A stretch of DNA of 13,700 bases. Source: an uncultured Eubacteriales bacterium (GTDB lineage Bacteria > Bacillota > Clostridia > Oscillospirales > CAG-272). The stretch is taken from contig URZF01000021.1 of assembly GCA_900552255.1 (NCBI GenBank), positions 1-13,700 of the forward strand. The letters run 5' to 3'. Positions 1 through 6,758 of this stretch are shown piece by piece. The notes below the pieces were generated by a model. It saw only the letters and a program-made list of their open reading frames with translations, was not told the DNA's origin and did no database searches. Every line of letters begins with the position of its first letter. Position 1 is the stretch's first letter. The translations under genes were made by a program, and so were the position numbers.

Positions 1-153
1 GACGACGGCACCTACTACATCGGCGAGTACATCGGCATCCTGAACAAGGAAGGCCGCACCGAGGAAGAGACCGAAGCCGTCAAGGCGTCGTTTATACGGA
101 GAGCTATCGGGATTCCTTTATGCGGAAAATATTCGCATGCGATTTTTCGGTAG
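1..153 (+). CDS. C-terminal fragment of an unrecognised protein (5' end outside window)
   Basis: An open frame enters from the left edge and runs 50 codons to a TAG at 151-153. I do not recognise the family. The first 30 codons read as real protein (it includes YYIGEYIGILNKEGRTEEE) and nearly all end in C or G, as in a highly expressed gene. From about base 91 the character changes abruptly: ATA, AGA, CGG and TTA codons appear and the peptide becomes basic and irregular (FIRRAIGIPLCGKYSHAIFR). The stop also overlaps the first bases of the terminator stem at 152. This could be the true end of a gene with a poorly conserved tail, or a gene whose natural end was lost by frameshift or recombination near base 91. 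Frame 2 also stays open past this point, to a TAA at 158-160. Coding status of bases 1-90 is likely; the exact end is uncertain. Confidence 0.5.
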   Translation, partial: DDGTYYIGEYIGILNKEGRTEEETEAVKASFIRRAIGIPLCGKYSHAIFR

Positions 154-183
154 CTGGTAACTTCGTTATCAGCTTATTTTTTT
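152..183 (+). terminator. Rho-independent terminator of the upstream gene
   Basis: Bases 152-161 pair with 165-174 (AGCTGGTAAC against GTTATCAGCT, ten pairs including one G-T) around a 3-base TTC loop. TTATTTTTTT follows at 174-183. It separates the left-edge frame from the lysine operon promoter. Confidence 0.75.
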
Positions 184-204
184 GCGGGAAACGGCGGCGG
201 GCGT

Positions 205-233
205 TTGATTTTCGCAGGACTGCATACTATAAA
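205..233 (+). promoter_or_regulatory. Sigma-A promoter of the lysine operon
   Basis: The -35 box is TTGATT (205-210), the spacer is 17 bases, and the -10 box is TATAAA (228-233). Transcription would start near 240, about 22 bases before the dapA ATG, leaving room for the ribosome binding site (GGAGG, 252-256) and nothing else. This is inferred from consensus match and its position between a terminator and dapA. Confidence 0.7.
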
Positions 234-261
234 TATGAAAAAATATTAGACGGAGGAAACC

Positions 262-1155
262 ATGAAAAAACCGATTTTCAAAGGTGCCGCGACCGCGCTT
301 ATCACGCCGTTCCGAAACGGCGCCGTCGATTACGAAGCCTTGGGCGCCATCATCGATTCGCAGCTTGAGGCCGGGATCGACGCGCTTGTCGTATGCGGAA
401 CCACGGGGGAGGCTGCAACGATGACGGACAATGAGCAGATCGACACGATCGCATTTGCCGTGCGCCGCGTCGCAGGCCGTGTCCCGGTGATCGCGGGTGC
501 CGGAAGCAACAATACGGCGCATGCCGTCGAGCTTTGCCGTGCCTCCTGCGCCGTCGGCGCGGACGCGCTGCTCGTCGTGACGCCTTATTACAACAAAACC
601 TCCCAGCAGGGACTTGTCAGAATGTATACGGAAATCGCGGACAGCGCGGAAAAGCCGCTGATTCTCTATAATGTGCCGTCTCGGACGGGGGTGAATATCG
701 AGCCTGCGACCTATGCCGCGCTTGCGGGGCATCCGAACATCGCGGGAATCAAGGAAGCGAGCGGAAATTTCTCGAAAATCGCGGAAACCGTCCATCTCGT
801 TGGAGATAAGCTTGCCCTTTACTGCGGAAACGACGATCAGACCGTTCCGATGCTGGCGCTGGGCGCCTGCGGCGTGATTTCCGTGCTTTCCAACGTCCTG
901 CCGGCCGAAACCGTAAAAATGTGCAGACTTTTCTTTGACGGCAGGATAAGCGAGAGCGCGGCGATGCAGTGCGATTTGATCCCGCTTATCTCGGCGCTTT
1001 TCTCGGATGTCAATCCGATTCCGGTCAAGGAAGCGATGGCGATGTTCGGATATTGCACGGAGGAAATGCGTCTGCCGCTCGTGGGACTCGACGCGGCGAA
1101 GAAGAAAACGCTGCGCGAGAGACTTTGTGAGGCGGGACTGCATCCCGCGCTGTAA
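262..1155 (+). CDS. dapA: 4-hydroxy-tetrahydrodipicolinate synthase
   Basis: DapA condenses pyruvate with aspartate semialdehyde, the committed step toward diaminopimelate and lysine. The 297-residue length is normal for this cytoplasmic TIM-barrel enzyme. Landmarks are GTTGE at 46-50 (T47 and T48 match E. coli T44/T45), PYYNKTSQQG at 108-117 (Y110), YNVPSRTG at 136-143 (Y136 of the catalytic triad and carboxylate-binding R141), and IKEASGN at 163-169, where K164 is the Schiff-base lysine. All sit three residues later than in the E. coli enzyme, so the fold is intact. The ATG is preceded by GGAGG with a 5-base gap. It is the first gene of the lysine operon; dapB follows 48 bases downstream. 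Related aldolases (N-acetylneuraminate lyase, KDG aldolase) share the fold, but the dap neighbours settle the assignment. Confidence 0.97.
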   Translation: MKKPIFKGAATALITPFRNGAVDYEALGAIIDSQLEAGIDALVVCGTTGEAATMTDNEQIDTIAFAVRRVAGRVPVIAGAGSNNTAHAVELCRASCAVGADALLVVTPYYNKTSQQGLVRMYTEIADSAEKPLILYNVPSRTGVNIEPATYAALAGHPNIAGIKEASGNFSKIAETVHLVGDKLALYCGNDDQTVPMLALGACGVISVLSNVLPAETVKMCRLFFDGRISESAAMQCDLIPLISALFSDVNPIPVKEAMAMFGYCTEEMRLPLVGLDAAKKKTLRERLCEAGLHPAL

Positions 1156-1166
1156 CTTGAAAATTT

Positions 1167-1191
1167 GCCGAAGATGCAGCTTTTCTTCGGC
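1167..1191 (+). other. Perfect 8-bp hairpin between dapA and dapB
   Basis: GCCGAAGA (1167-1174) pairs exactly with TCTTCGGC (1184-1191) around a 9-base loop. No T tract follows. Instead the dapB ribosome binding site begins at the next base, 1192. It is more likely an mRNA processing, stability or translation element than a terminator. Confidence 0.5.
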
Positions 1192-1198
1192 GGGGAGG
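1192..1198 (+). promoter_or_regulatory. Ribosome binding site that fixes the dapB start
   Basis: GGGGAGG lies 5 bases before the ATG at 1204. An upstream in-frame TTG at 1165 has no such site and would add 13 residues before the Rossmann fold, running through the hairpin. Confidence 0.8.
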
Positions 1199-1203
1199 CT
1201 TAT

Positions 1204-1962
1204 ATGAAGGTCATTTTAAACGGAGCGCGCGGAAAAATGGGCTCCGAGGTGTGGAAAATGCTGGAGGAGGGCAGGCGCGGTACGGAAATCGCTGCGGGCA
1301 TCGATCCTACGGCCGACGGCTCCGACGCGCGGATTTTGAAAAATTTTTTCGATTATAAAGGAGATGCGGACGTCATCATCGATTTTTCCAATCATGTCTG
1401 CACGAAAGCGTTGATGGAATACGCCGTGTCACGCGGGCTTCCGTGCGTCGTCGCGACGACGGGGCAGGTCGCGGCGGAGCTGGAGCTGATCCATGCGGCG
1501 GCGGAGACGATACCGGTGTTCCTCTCGGCGAATATGTCGCTCGGCGTGGCGCTGCTTGCGGATTTCGCAAGGCGCGCCGCGGCGCTTCTTCCGGACGCGG
1601 ATATCGAAATCGTCGAGAAGCATCACAACACAAAGCTCGACGCGCCGAGCGGCACGGCGCTGATGCTGGCCAGTGAAATCAAAAAATCGAGAGAGGACGC
1701 CTGCTTTGTCTGCGGCAGATACGGACATCAGCTGCGTGCGAAGAATGAAATCGGAATCCACGCGCTGCGCATGGGGGGAGTCATCGGCGAGCACGAGGTG
1801 ATTCTCGCGGGCGGAACCGAGACCATTTCCCTGAAGCATGAGGCGCACAGCCGCACGCTCTTTGCGGACGGGGCTCTTTCCGCGGCAGAATTTCTCGTCG
1901 GCAGGCCGGCGGGACTATACGATATGCACGCTTTGGTGGATAGTGCCGCGTCCGCCGGCTGA
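1204..1962 (+). CDS. dapB: 4-hydroxy-tetrahydrodipicolinate reductase
   Basis: DapB reduces the DapA product to tetrahydrodipicolinate with NAD(P)H. The 252-residue protein starts with a Rossmann dinucleotide motif (NGARGKMG, 6-13). It carries the family signature around EKHHNTKLDAPSGTA (138-152), with H140/H141 and K144 corresponding to E. coli H159/H160/K163, and ends with the substrate domain including IGEHEVILAGGTE (194-206) and LKHEAHSRTLFADGA (210-224). The length is at the short end of the usual 250-275. The ATG at 1204 is chosen because of its strong ribosome binding site and because the Rossmann strand normally begins within a few residues of the N-terminus. dapF follows after 18 bases, which contain GGAGGG (1971-1976), so the two are co-transcribed. 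Confidence 0.97.
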   Translation: MKVILNGARGKMGSEVWKMLEEGRRGTEIAAGIDPTADGSDARILKNFFDYKGDADVIIDFSNHVCTKALMEYAVSRGLPCVVATTGQVAAELELIHAAAETIPVFLSANMSLGVALLADFARRAAALLPDADIEIVEKHHNTKLDAPSGTALMLASEIKKSREDACFVCGRYGHQLRAKNEIGIHALRMGGVIGEHEVILAGGTETISLKHEAHSRTLFADGALSAAEFLVGRPAGLYDMHALVDSAASAG

Positions 1963-1980
1963 CCGGAAACGGAGGGAAAC

Positions 1981-2838
1981 ATGCAGATCCATTTTACCAA
2001 AATGCACGGCTGTGCCAATGATTATATCTATGTAAACTGCCTTGACGGCATCCCGTTCGAGCCGGGCAGGCTTTCAGCGCTTATGTCGCCGCGCCATTTT
2101 TCCGTCGGCGCGGACGGACTTGTTCTCATCTGCCGCTCGGAGACGGCGGATGCGAAAATGCGGATGTTCAATCTCGACGGCAGCGAGGGAAAAATGTGCG
2201 GCAACGCCATCCGCTGTGTCGGAAAATATCTGTACGACAACAGGCTTACGGAGAAAACGGAGCTCGACATCGAAACGCTTAGCGGAATCAAGCATCTTTC
2301 TCTGTCCGTCACGGAAGGGAAGGTAGACCTTGTGACGGTGGATATGGGATATGCCGTGCTTCGGGCGGCGGAAATTCCTGTTATCTCGGAATCGGAAACC
2401 GTGATTGATTCGCCGCTTTCCGTCTGCGGGATGGAATATCGGATCACCTGTGTTTCGATGGGCAATCCGCATGCGGTGACGTTCGTGCCCGACACGGATT
2501 CGCTGGATTTGGGAAAAATCGGCCCTGTTTTCGAGCATCACCCGATGTTTCCGGAGAGGGTGAACACGGAATTTATCGAGATCATGGACAGAAGCAATCT
2601 GAAAATGCGCGTGTGGGAACGCGGAAGCGGCGAAACATGGGCGTGCGGCACAGGCGCCTGCGCCGCGGTCACAGCCGCCGTTGTCAACGGATATTGCGAT
2701 GTGGAAAAGCCCGTGACGGTGCATCTGATCGGCGGCAGGCTCACCATCACGGTGAGCAAGGATTTCCGTGTGCGGATGACCGGCGGGGCGACAAAGGTAT
2801 ATGAGGGGGTATATGAATATGAAGATCAAACTGAATGA
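1981..2838 (+). CDS. dapF: Diaminopimelate epimerase
   Basis: DapF interconverts LL- and meso-diaminopimelate by a PLP-independent two-cysteine mechanism. Both catalytic cysteines are visible: C73 in MCGNAIRCVGKYLYD (72-86) and C222 in ETWACGTGACAA (218-229). The N-terminal substrate loop reads MHGCANDYIYVN (8-19), a variant of the usual MHGLGNDF with the asparagine kept. The second-lobe motif MGNPHAV (160-166) is also present. At 285 residues it is typical in length for the family. The ATG sits 4 bases after GGAGGG. The 3' end overlaps the start of dapL by about 20 bases, which suggests translational coupling between the aminotransferase that makes LL-DAP and the epimerase that uses it. Confidence 0.96.
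   Translation: MQIHFTKMHGCANDYIYVNCLDGIPFEPGRLSALMSPRHFSVGADGLVLICRSETADAKMRMFNLDGSEGKMCGNAIRCVGKYLYDNRLTEKTELDIETLSGIKHLSLSVTEGKVDLVTVDMGYAVLRAAEIPVISESETVIDSPLSVCGMEYRITCVSMGNPHAVTFVPDTDSLDLGKIGPVFEHHPMFPERVNTEFIEIMDRSNLKMRVWERGSGETWACGTGACAAVTAAVVNGYCDVEKPVTVHLIGGRLTITVSKDFRVRMTGGATKVYEGVYEYEDQTE
2804..2809 (+). promoter_or_regulatory. Ribosome binding site of dapL inside dapF
   Basis: AGGGGG lies within the last codons of dapF. In-frame ATGs occur at 2801, 2813 and 2819. The first lies ahead of this site and cannot use it. The gap is 3 bases to 2813 and 9 bases to 2819, so 2819 is preferred and 2813 remains possible. Confidence 0.55.
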
Positions 2839-4000
2839 GAATTACAAGAACCTGAAAAAAAGCTATCTTTTTTCCGAGATTGCGAAGCGTGTGAAGGCAT
2901 ATGGCGCGGAAAATCCGGATAAGAAAATCATACGGCTGGGCATCGGCGACGTCACGCTCCCGCTGACGAAATCCGTAACGGACGCGATGACGGCGGCCGT
3001 CACGGAGATGGGAAACAAGGAAACCTTCCGAGGATACGCGCCGGAATACGGCTATGATTTCCTCAGAGACGCGATCTCGCGTTACTATAAGCGCTTCGGC
3101 ACCGATGTTCCTGCGGAGGAGATTTTCGTTTCCGACGGCGCGAAGAGCGATGTCGGAAACATCACGGAGATATTCGGCGACAATCCGGTGCTGATTCCCG
3201 ATCCCGTGTATCCGGTTTATTTTGACAGCAACGTCATGAGCGGACGGGATGTCACCTTTATCCGAGCGGACGAGGCGAATGGCTTTCTGCCGACGCCGGC
3301 GGGACTTTCCGGCGAGGGCTATATCATTTATCTGTGCTCGCCGAACAATCCAACAGGCGCGGTCTATGATCATAAGGGACTTGCCGAATGGGTGAATTTT
3401 GCGCTCGCCACGGGCTCGCTTATCATCTATGACTCCGCATACGAGGCGTATATCAACGGGGATTATCCTCATACGATCTATGAGATCGAGGGCGCAAGGG
3501 CGTGCGCTATCGAGATTTGCAGCTTCTCAAAGACCGCGGGCTTTACCGGCACGCGCTGCTCGTGGACGGTCGTTCCGTCCGAGCTTTCCTCGGACGGCAT
3601 GTCGCTGCGCGAGATGTGGGAGCGCCGTCAGGCGACGAAATTCAACGGCGTGCCGTATGTGGTGCAGAGAGGCGCCGAGGCGGCGCTTTCGGATGCCGGC
3701 GTTGCCGAGTGCCACGCACTTGTTGCGTATTACATGGAAAATGCGGCGATGATCGCGGATGTTCTGCGTGAGAAGGGGATTTTCTTCACGGGCGGAACTT
3801 CTTCTCCCTATATTTGGATGCGCTGCACAGGCGGCATGGATTCATGGAGCTTCTTTGATGCGCTTCTGCACGGCGTTCAGGTCGTCGGTACGCCCGGCGC
3901 AGGCTTCGGCGCCTGCGGCGAGGGATATTTCCGGCTTACATCCTTTGCTTCCCGCGAGGCGACGGCGGAGGCGGTCGAGAGACTGCGCGCCTTTCTCTGA
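2819..4000 (+). CDS. dapL: LL-diaminopimelate aminotransferase
   Basis: DapL is a PLP-dependent class I/II aminotransferase that converts tetrahydrodipicolinate straight to LL-DAP using glutamate, bypassing the succinylase and acetylase branches. From the ATG at 2819 it has 393 residues; family members are about 390-415. Family-specific stretches include the N-terminal SYLFSEIAKRV (15-25), IRLGIGDVTLPL (38-49), RGYAPEYGYDFLRDAI (71-86) and FVSDGAKSDVGNI (103-115). Fold-type I PLP residues are N177 in SPNNPTG (174-180), D205 and Y208 in IIYDSAYEAYI (202-212), and the Schiff-base lysine K238 in SFSKTAGFTGTR (235-246). The TLPLTKSV and GYAPEYG segments distinguish it from ordinary aspartate aminotransferases. 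It overlaps dapF and precedes lysA by 26 bases. The exact start is the only real doubt. Confidence 0.95.
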   Translation: MKIKLNENYKNLKKSYLFSEIAKRVKAYGAENPDKKIIRLGIGDVTLPLTKSVTDAMTAAVTEMGNKETFRGYAPEYGYDFLRDAISRYYKRFGTDVPAEEIFVSDGAKSDVGNITEIFGDNPVLIPDPVYPVYFDSNVMSGRDVTFIRADEANGFLPTPAGLSGEGYIIYLCSPNNPTGAVYDHKGLAEWVNFALATGSLIIYDSAYEAYINGDYPHTIYEIEGARACAIEICSFSKTAGFTGTRCSWTVVPSELSSDGMSLREMWERRQATKFNGVPYVVQRGAEAALSDAGVAECHALVAYYMENAAMIADVLREKGIFFTGGTSSPYIWMRCTGGMDSWSFFDALLHGVQVVGTPGAGFGACGEGYFRLTSFASREATAEAVERLRAFL

Positions 4001-4026
4001 TATTTTCATTTAGGAGGGATAAAACA

Positions 4027-5340
4027 ATGGTTGCGGAACAAAAATTACTTCATACAAATCTTACGACAGGCGAAAACGGGCATCTTCTGTTTGCCGGTGT
4101 GGATACCGTCGCGTTGGCGGAGAAATACGGCACGCCGCTCTTTCTCATCGATGATGAACGGGTGCGCGAACGCTGCCGCGAATATAAGATTGCCATGAAA
4201 AAGTATTTCGGTGACGGCTCCCTCCCGCTTTACGCCTCCAAGGCGCTCAGCTTCAAGGAGATTTATCGGATTATGGCGGATGAGGGCATGGGAACCGACA
4301 TCGTTTCCTCCGGAGAGCTTTTCACGGCGGTGTCCGCGGGCTTTCCGATGGAACGCGCCTTTTTCCATGGTAACAACAAGACGGATTTCGATATCGAATA
4401 CGCCATAAAAAACGGAATCGGTTACTTTATCGTGGACGGTATGGAGGAGCTGGAGCGCATCGACGAATACGCCGGCCGCGCTGGCATCCGTCAGAAGATC
4501 CTTCTGCGCATCACACCCGGCATCGACCCGCATACGCATAAAAAAATCAGTACCGGCGGCGTGGATTCCAAATTCGGCTCCGCCATCGAAACAGGCCTTG
4601 CATCAAAAATCACGAGAGAGGCGCTCTCGAAACAGAATGTGGAGCTTGTGGGCTTCCACTGCCATATCGGCTCGCAGATTTTCGACATCGAGCCGTATAC
4701 GACCGCGGCCGACATCATGATCGCTTTTATCGCCGATATGCGCGACAGGTACGGCTTTGAGGCCGAAATCTTGAATCTCGGCGGCGGCTTCGGCGTGCGG
4801 TATGTCGAGGGCGACCCTGAAATCGACATCACGGCGAATATCAAGGATATTTCCGAGCACATTAAAGCGAGATGCAGGGAGCATGAGGTGAAGCTGCCGC
4901 GGATTCTGCTCGAACCCGGCAGGAGCATCGTTGCCGACGCCGGTATCACGCTTTATACGGTCGGTAGCGTCAAGGAGATCCCGGGCTTTAAGAATTATGT
5001 GTCGATCGACGGCGGGATGACGGATAATCCCCGTTATACGCTTTATCAGTCGTCCTACACGGTGCTGGTTGCCAATAAGATGGACGAGCCTGCGGATTTC
5101 GTATGCACCGTCGGCGGCAGATGCTGCGAGAGCGGCGATCTGATTCAGGAGAATGTGAAGATCCCGAAGCCGGCGAGAGGCGATATCCTCGCCGTGCTTG
5201 TGACGGGCGCCTATAATTATTCGATGGCGTCCAATTATAACAGGGTGGGCAGACCGCCCGTCGTCGTGCTTCGCGGCGGACGCGATATTCTCGCCGTCAG
5301 ACGCGAACGATTCGAGGATATCGTGGCCTGCGATCTGTAA
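4027..5340 (+). CDS. lysA: Diaminopimelate decarboxylase
   Basis: LysA decarboxylates meso-DAP to L-lysine, the last step of the pathway. It is an alanine-racemase-fold PLP enzyme that works as a dimer. The PLP lysine is K72 in LYASKALS (68-75). Other landmarks are GFHCHIGSQI (209-218), the glycine-rich phosphate loop GGGFGVRY (252-259), EPGRSIVADAG (296-306), the cross-subunit CESGD (367-371), and GAYNYSMASNYNR (394-406) with active-site Y396. The 437 residues fit the family (415-440). A strong AGGAGGGAT precedes the ATG by 7 bases. dapL ends 26 bases upstream and lysC starts 28 bases downstream. The conserved CESGD and GAYNYS motifs and the dap context favour LysA over arginine, ornithine or carboxynorspermidine decarboxylases of the same fold. 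Confidence 0.96.
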   Translation: MVAEQKLLHTNLTTGENGHLLFAGVDTVALAEKYGTPLFLIDDERVRERCREYKIAMKKYFGDGSLPLYASKALSFKEIYRIMADEGMGTDIVSSGELFTAVSAGFPMERAFFHGNNKTDFDIEYAIKNGIGYFIVDGMEELERIDEYAGRAGIRQKILLRITPGIDPHTHKKISTGGVDSKFGSAIETGLASKITREALSKQNVELVGFHCHIGSQIFDIEPYTTAADIMIAFIADMRDRYGFEAEILNLGGGFGVRYVEGDPEIDITANIKDISEHIKARCREHEVKLPRILLEPGRSIVADAGITLYTVGSVKEIPGFKNYVSIDGGMTDNPRYTLYQSSYTVLVANKMDEPADFVCTVGGRCCESGDLIQENVKIPKPARGDILAVLVTGAYNYSMASNYNRVGRPPVVVLRGGRDILAVRRERFEDIVACDL

Positions 5341-5352
5341 CGACGTTTTGAC

Positions 5353-5356
5353 GGAG
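5353..5356 (+). promoter_or_regulatory. Weak ribosome binding site of lysC
   Basis: GGAG at 5353-5356 is 12 bases before the ATG at 5369, with a second purine patch (GGGA, 5360-5363) at 5 bases. An in-frame TTG at 5348 would add seven residues ahead of the aspartokinase N-terminus and lacks its own site, so 5369 is preferred. Confidence 0.45.
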
Positions 5357-5368
5357 AATGGGAAACAT

Positions 5369-6679
5369 ATGATAGTGACAAAATTCGGCGGGAGCTCGCT
5401 TGCGGATTCCGCGCAGTTCAAAAAAGTTAAAGAGATTATAGACGCGGATTCCCGCCGCCGCGTCGTCGTGGTCTCGGCGCCGGGGAAACGGGAGGCGGGC
5501 GACAACAAAATCACCGATCTTTTGTATACGCTGGACGGGCACCTGCGCTATGGGGTGCCGGACGATAAGATTTGGGATTCCATCGCGGGACGGTATGCGG
5601 AGATCGCGCGGTCTCTCGGACTTTCGATCGATATCGACGCCGAGCTGCGGGCATTTGCAAAGGCGCTCGGGAAGAATACGGATCAAAGCCTGCTTGTCAG
5701 CCGCGGCGAATATTTCTGCGCGAGACTGATGAGCGCCTACCTCGGCTTTGCCTTTGTCGACGCGGCGGACGTCATCCGGTTTTCCTTTGACGGCAGGCTC
5801 GATTTGGAGGCAAGCGCAAGGCTTGTCCGCGAGGCGTTTGAGACGCATGGCAGTCTTGTCGTGCCGGGCTTTTACGGCGCGTATCCCAACGGGGACATTC
5901 ATCTGTTTTCACGCGGCGGGTCGGATATCACAGGCTCCTATCTCGCAAGATTTTTGAGTGCGGAGGTCTATGAGAACTGGACGGATGTTTCCGGTATTTA
6001 TTCGGCGGATCCGAGACTTGCAAAAAATCCGAAGCCGATCGGACGCATCACCTATGAGGAGCTGCGCGAGCTTTCCTATATGGGAGCGAACGTGCTTCAT
6101 GAGGACAGCATTCTGCCTGTGCAGGACTGCGGAATCGCCATCAACATCCGCAATACCAACGAGCCGGAGCATGACGGCACCGTGATCACGCGGGATGCCG
6201 GAGAGGGCACGCCGGTCACGGGAATCGCCGGCAAAAAGGGTTTCATTTCCTTTGTCATTCACAAAAAGCATATGTCGGGCGAGATCGGCTTTTTGAGAAA
6301 GGTTTTGACTATATTTGAGGGGTACGGCATCAATGTCGAGCATATCCCGACCGGCATGGACGTCATCAGTGTCGTTGTGCTTGAAGAACAGGCGGCAAGG
6401 CATGTGCATGCGATCATTTCGGAAATCGAGAGCACGCTCGGGGCGCAGGTCACGGTCGACCGGAATCTTTCTCTGATTGCGATTGTCGGACGAAATATGA
6501 CGGGGCGCTACGGGATCAGCGCGTCGGTATTCGGGATTTTCGGAAAAAACGGCATCAACATCAAGGTGATCGTGCAGTCTCCGGATGAACTGAATATCAT
6601 CGTAGGCATCGATGCGGAGCATCATGAAAGGGCGATCGGATGTCTCTATGACGGACTTTGCGCCGCCGGACTTTTGTGA
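5369..6679 (+). CDS. lysC: Aspartate kinase (monofunctional, with C-terminal ACT domains)
   Basis: Aspartate kinase phosphorylates L-aspartate to open the pathway and is usually its feedback-control point. The 436-residue protein begins directly with the kinase signature MIVTKFGGSS (1-10). It continues with VVVVSAPGK (32-40), LLVSRGEYFCARLM (108-121), FSRGGSDITGSYLA (180-193) and the nucleotide-binding NWTDVSGIYSADPR (203-216). Roughly residues 290-436 form two ACT-like units: one around FLRKVLTIFEGYGINVEHI (308-326), the second beginning near LSLIAIVGRNM (367-377). The sequence resembles the B. subtilis YclM/ThrD type more than the short alpha/beta LysC type. That suggests inhibition by lysine, possibly with threonine, but effector specificity cannot be read from sequence. 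It lies 28 bases after lysA and about 80 before asd. The TTG at 5348 is an unlikely alternative start. Confidence 0.94.
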   Translation: MIVTKFGGSSLADSAQFKKVKEIIDADSRRRVVVVSAPGKREAGDNKITDLLYTLDGHLRYGVPDDKIWDSIAGRYAEIARSLGLSIDIDAELRAFAKALGKNTDQSLLVSRGEYFCARLMSAYLGFAFVDAADVIRFSFDGRLDLEASARLVREAFETHGSLVVPGFYGAYPNGDIHLFSRGGSDITGSYLARFLSAEVYENWTDVSGIYSADPRLAKNPKPIGRITYEELRELSYMGANVLHEDSILPVQDCGIAINIRNTNEPEHDGTVITRDAGEGTPVTGIAGKKGFISFVIHKKHMSGEIGFLRKVLTIFEGYGINVEHIPTGMDVISVVVLEEQAARHVHAIISEIESTLGAQVTVDRNLSLIAIVGRNMTGRYGISASVFGIFGKNGINIKVIVQSPDELNIIVGIDAEHHERAIGCLYDGLCAAGLL

Positions 6680-6705
6680 ACGGCGGACGGAAAAGAGCAT
6701 ATAAT
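6674..6705 (+). promoter_or_regulatory. Possible internal promoter ahead of asd
   Basis: A perfect TATAAT stands at 6700-6705 in the 79-base lysC-asd gap. The -35 is poor: TTGTGA at 6674-6679 is 20 bases away, and the 17-base position reads TGAACG. If active, transcription would begin near 6712, about 47 bases before the asd ATG. Confidence 0.35.
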
Positions 6706-6743
6706 ACATCAAACAAATACGGGGCGATATGAAAGACGCTCCG

Positions 6744-6750
6744 AGGGGAG
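6744..6750 (+). promoter_or_regulatory. Ribosome binding site that fixes the asd start
   Basis: AGGGGAG is 8 bases before the ATG at 6759. The in-frame ATG at 6729 lies upstream of this site and has only a weak GGGG at 4 bases. Confidence 0.7.
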
Positions 6751-6758
6751 TGGCTTTT

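Noticed and set aside
169..1143. 324-residue minus-strand frame opposite dapA
   Set aside because: It is an antisense shadow produced by codon bias of dapA. It has no domain, and dapA is certain by its catalytic residues.
1167..1191. Terminator between dapA and dapB
   Set aside because: There is no T tract after the stem, and the dapB binding site follows at once.
6729..6758. Ten-residue N-terminal extension of asd
   Set aside because: The ATG at 6759 has the good binding site and begins the Rossmann strand at the normal distance.
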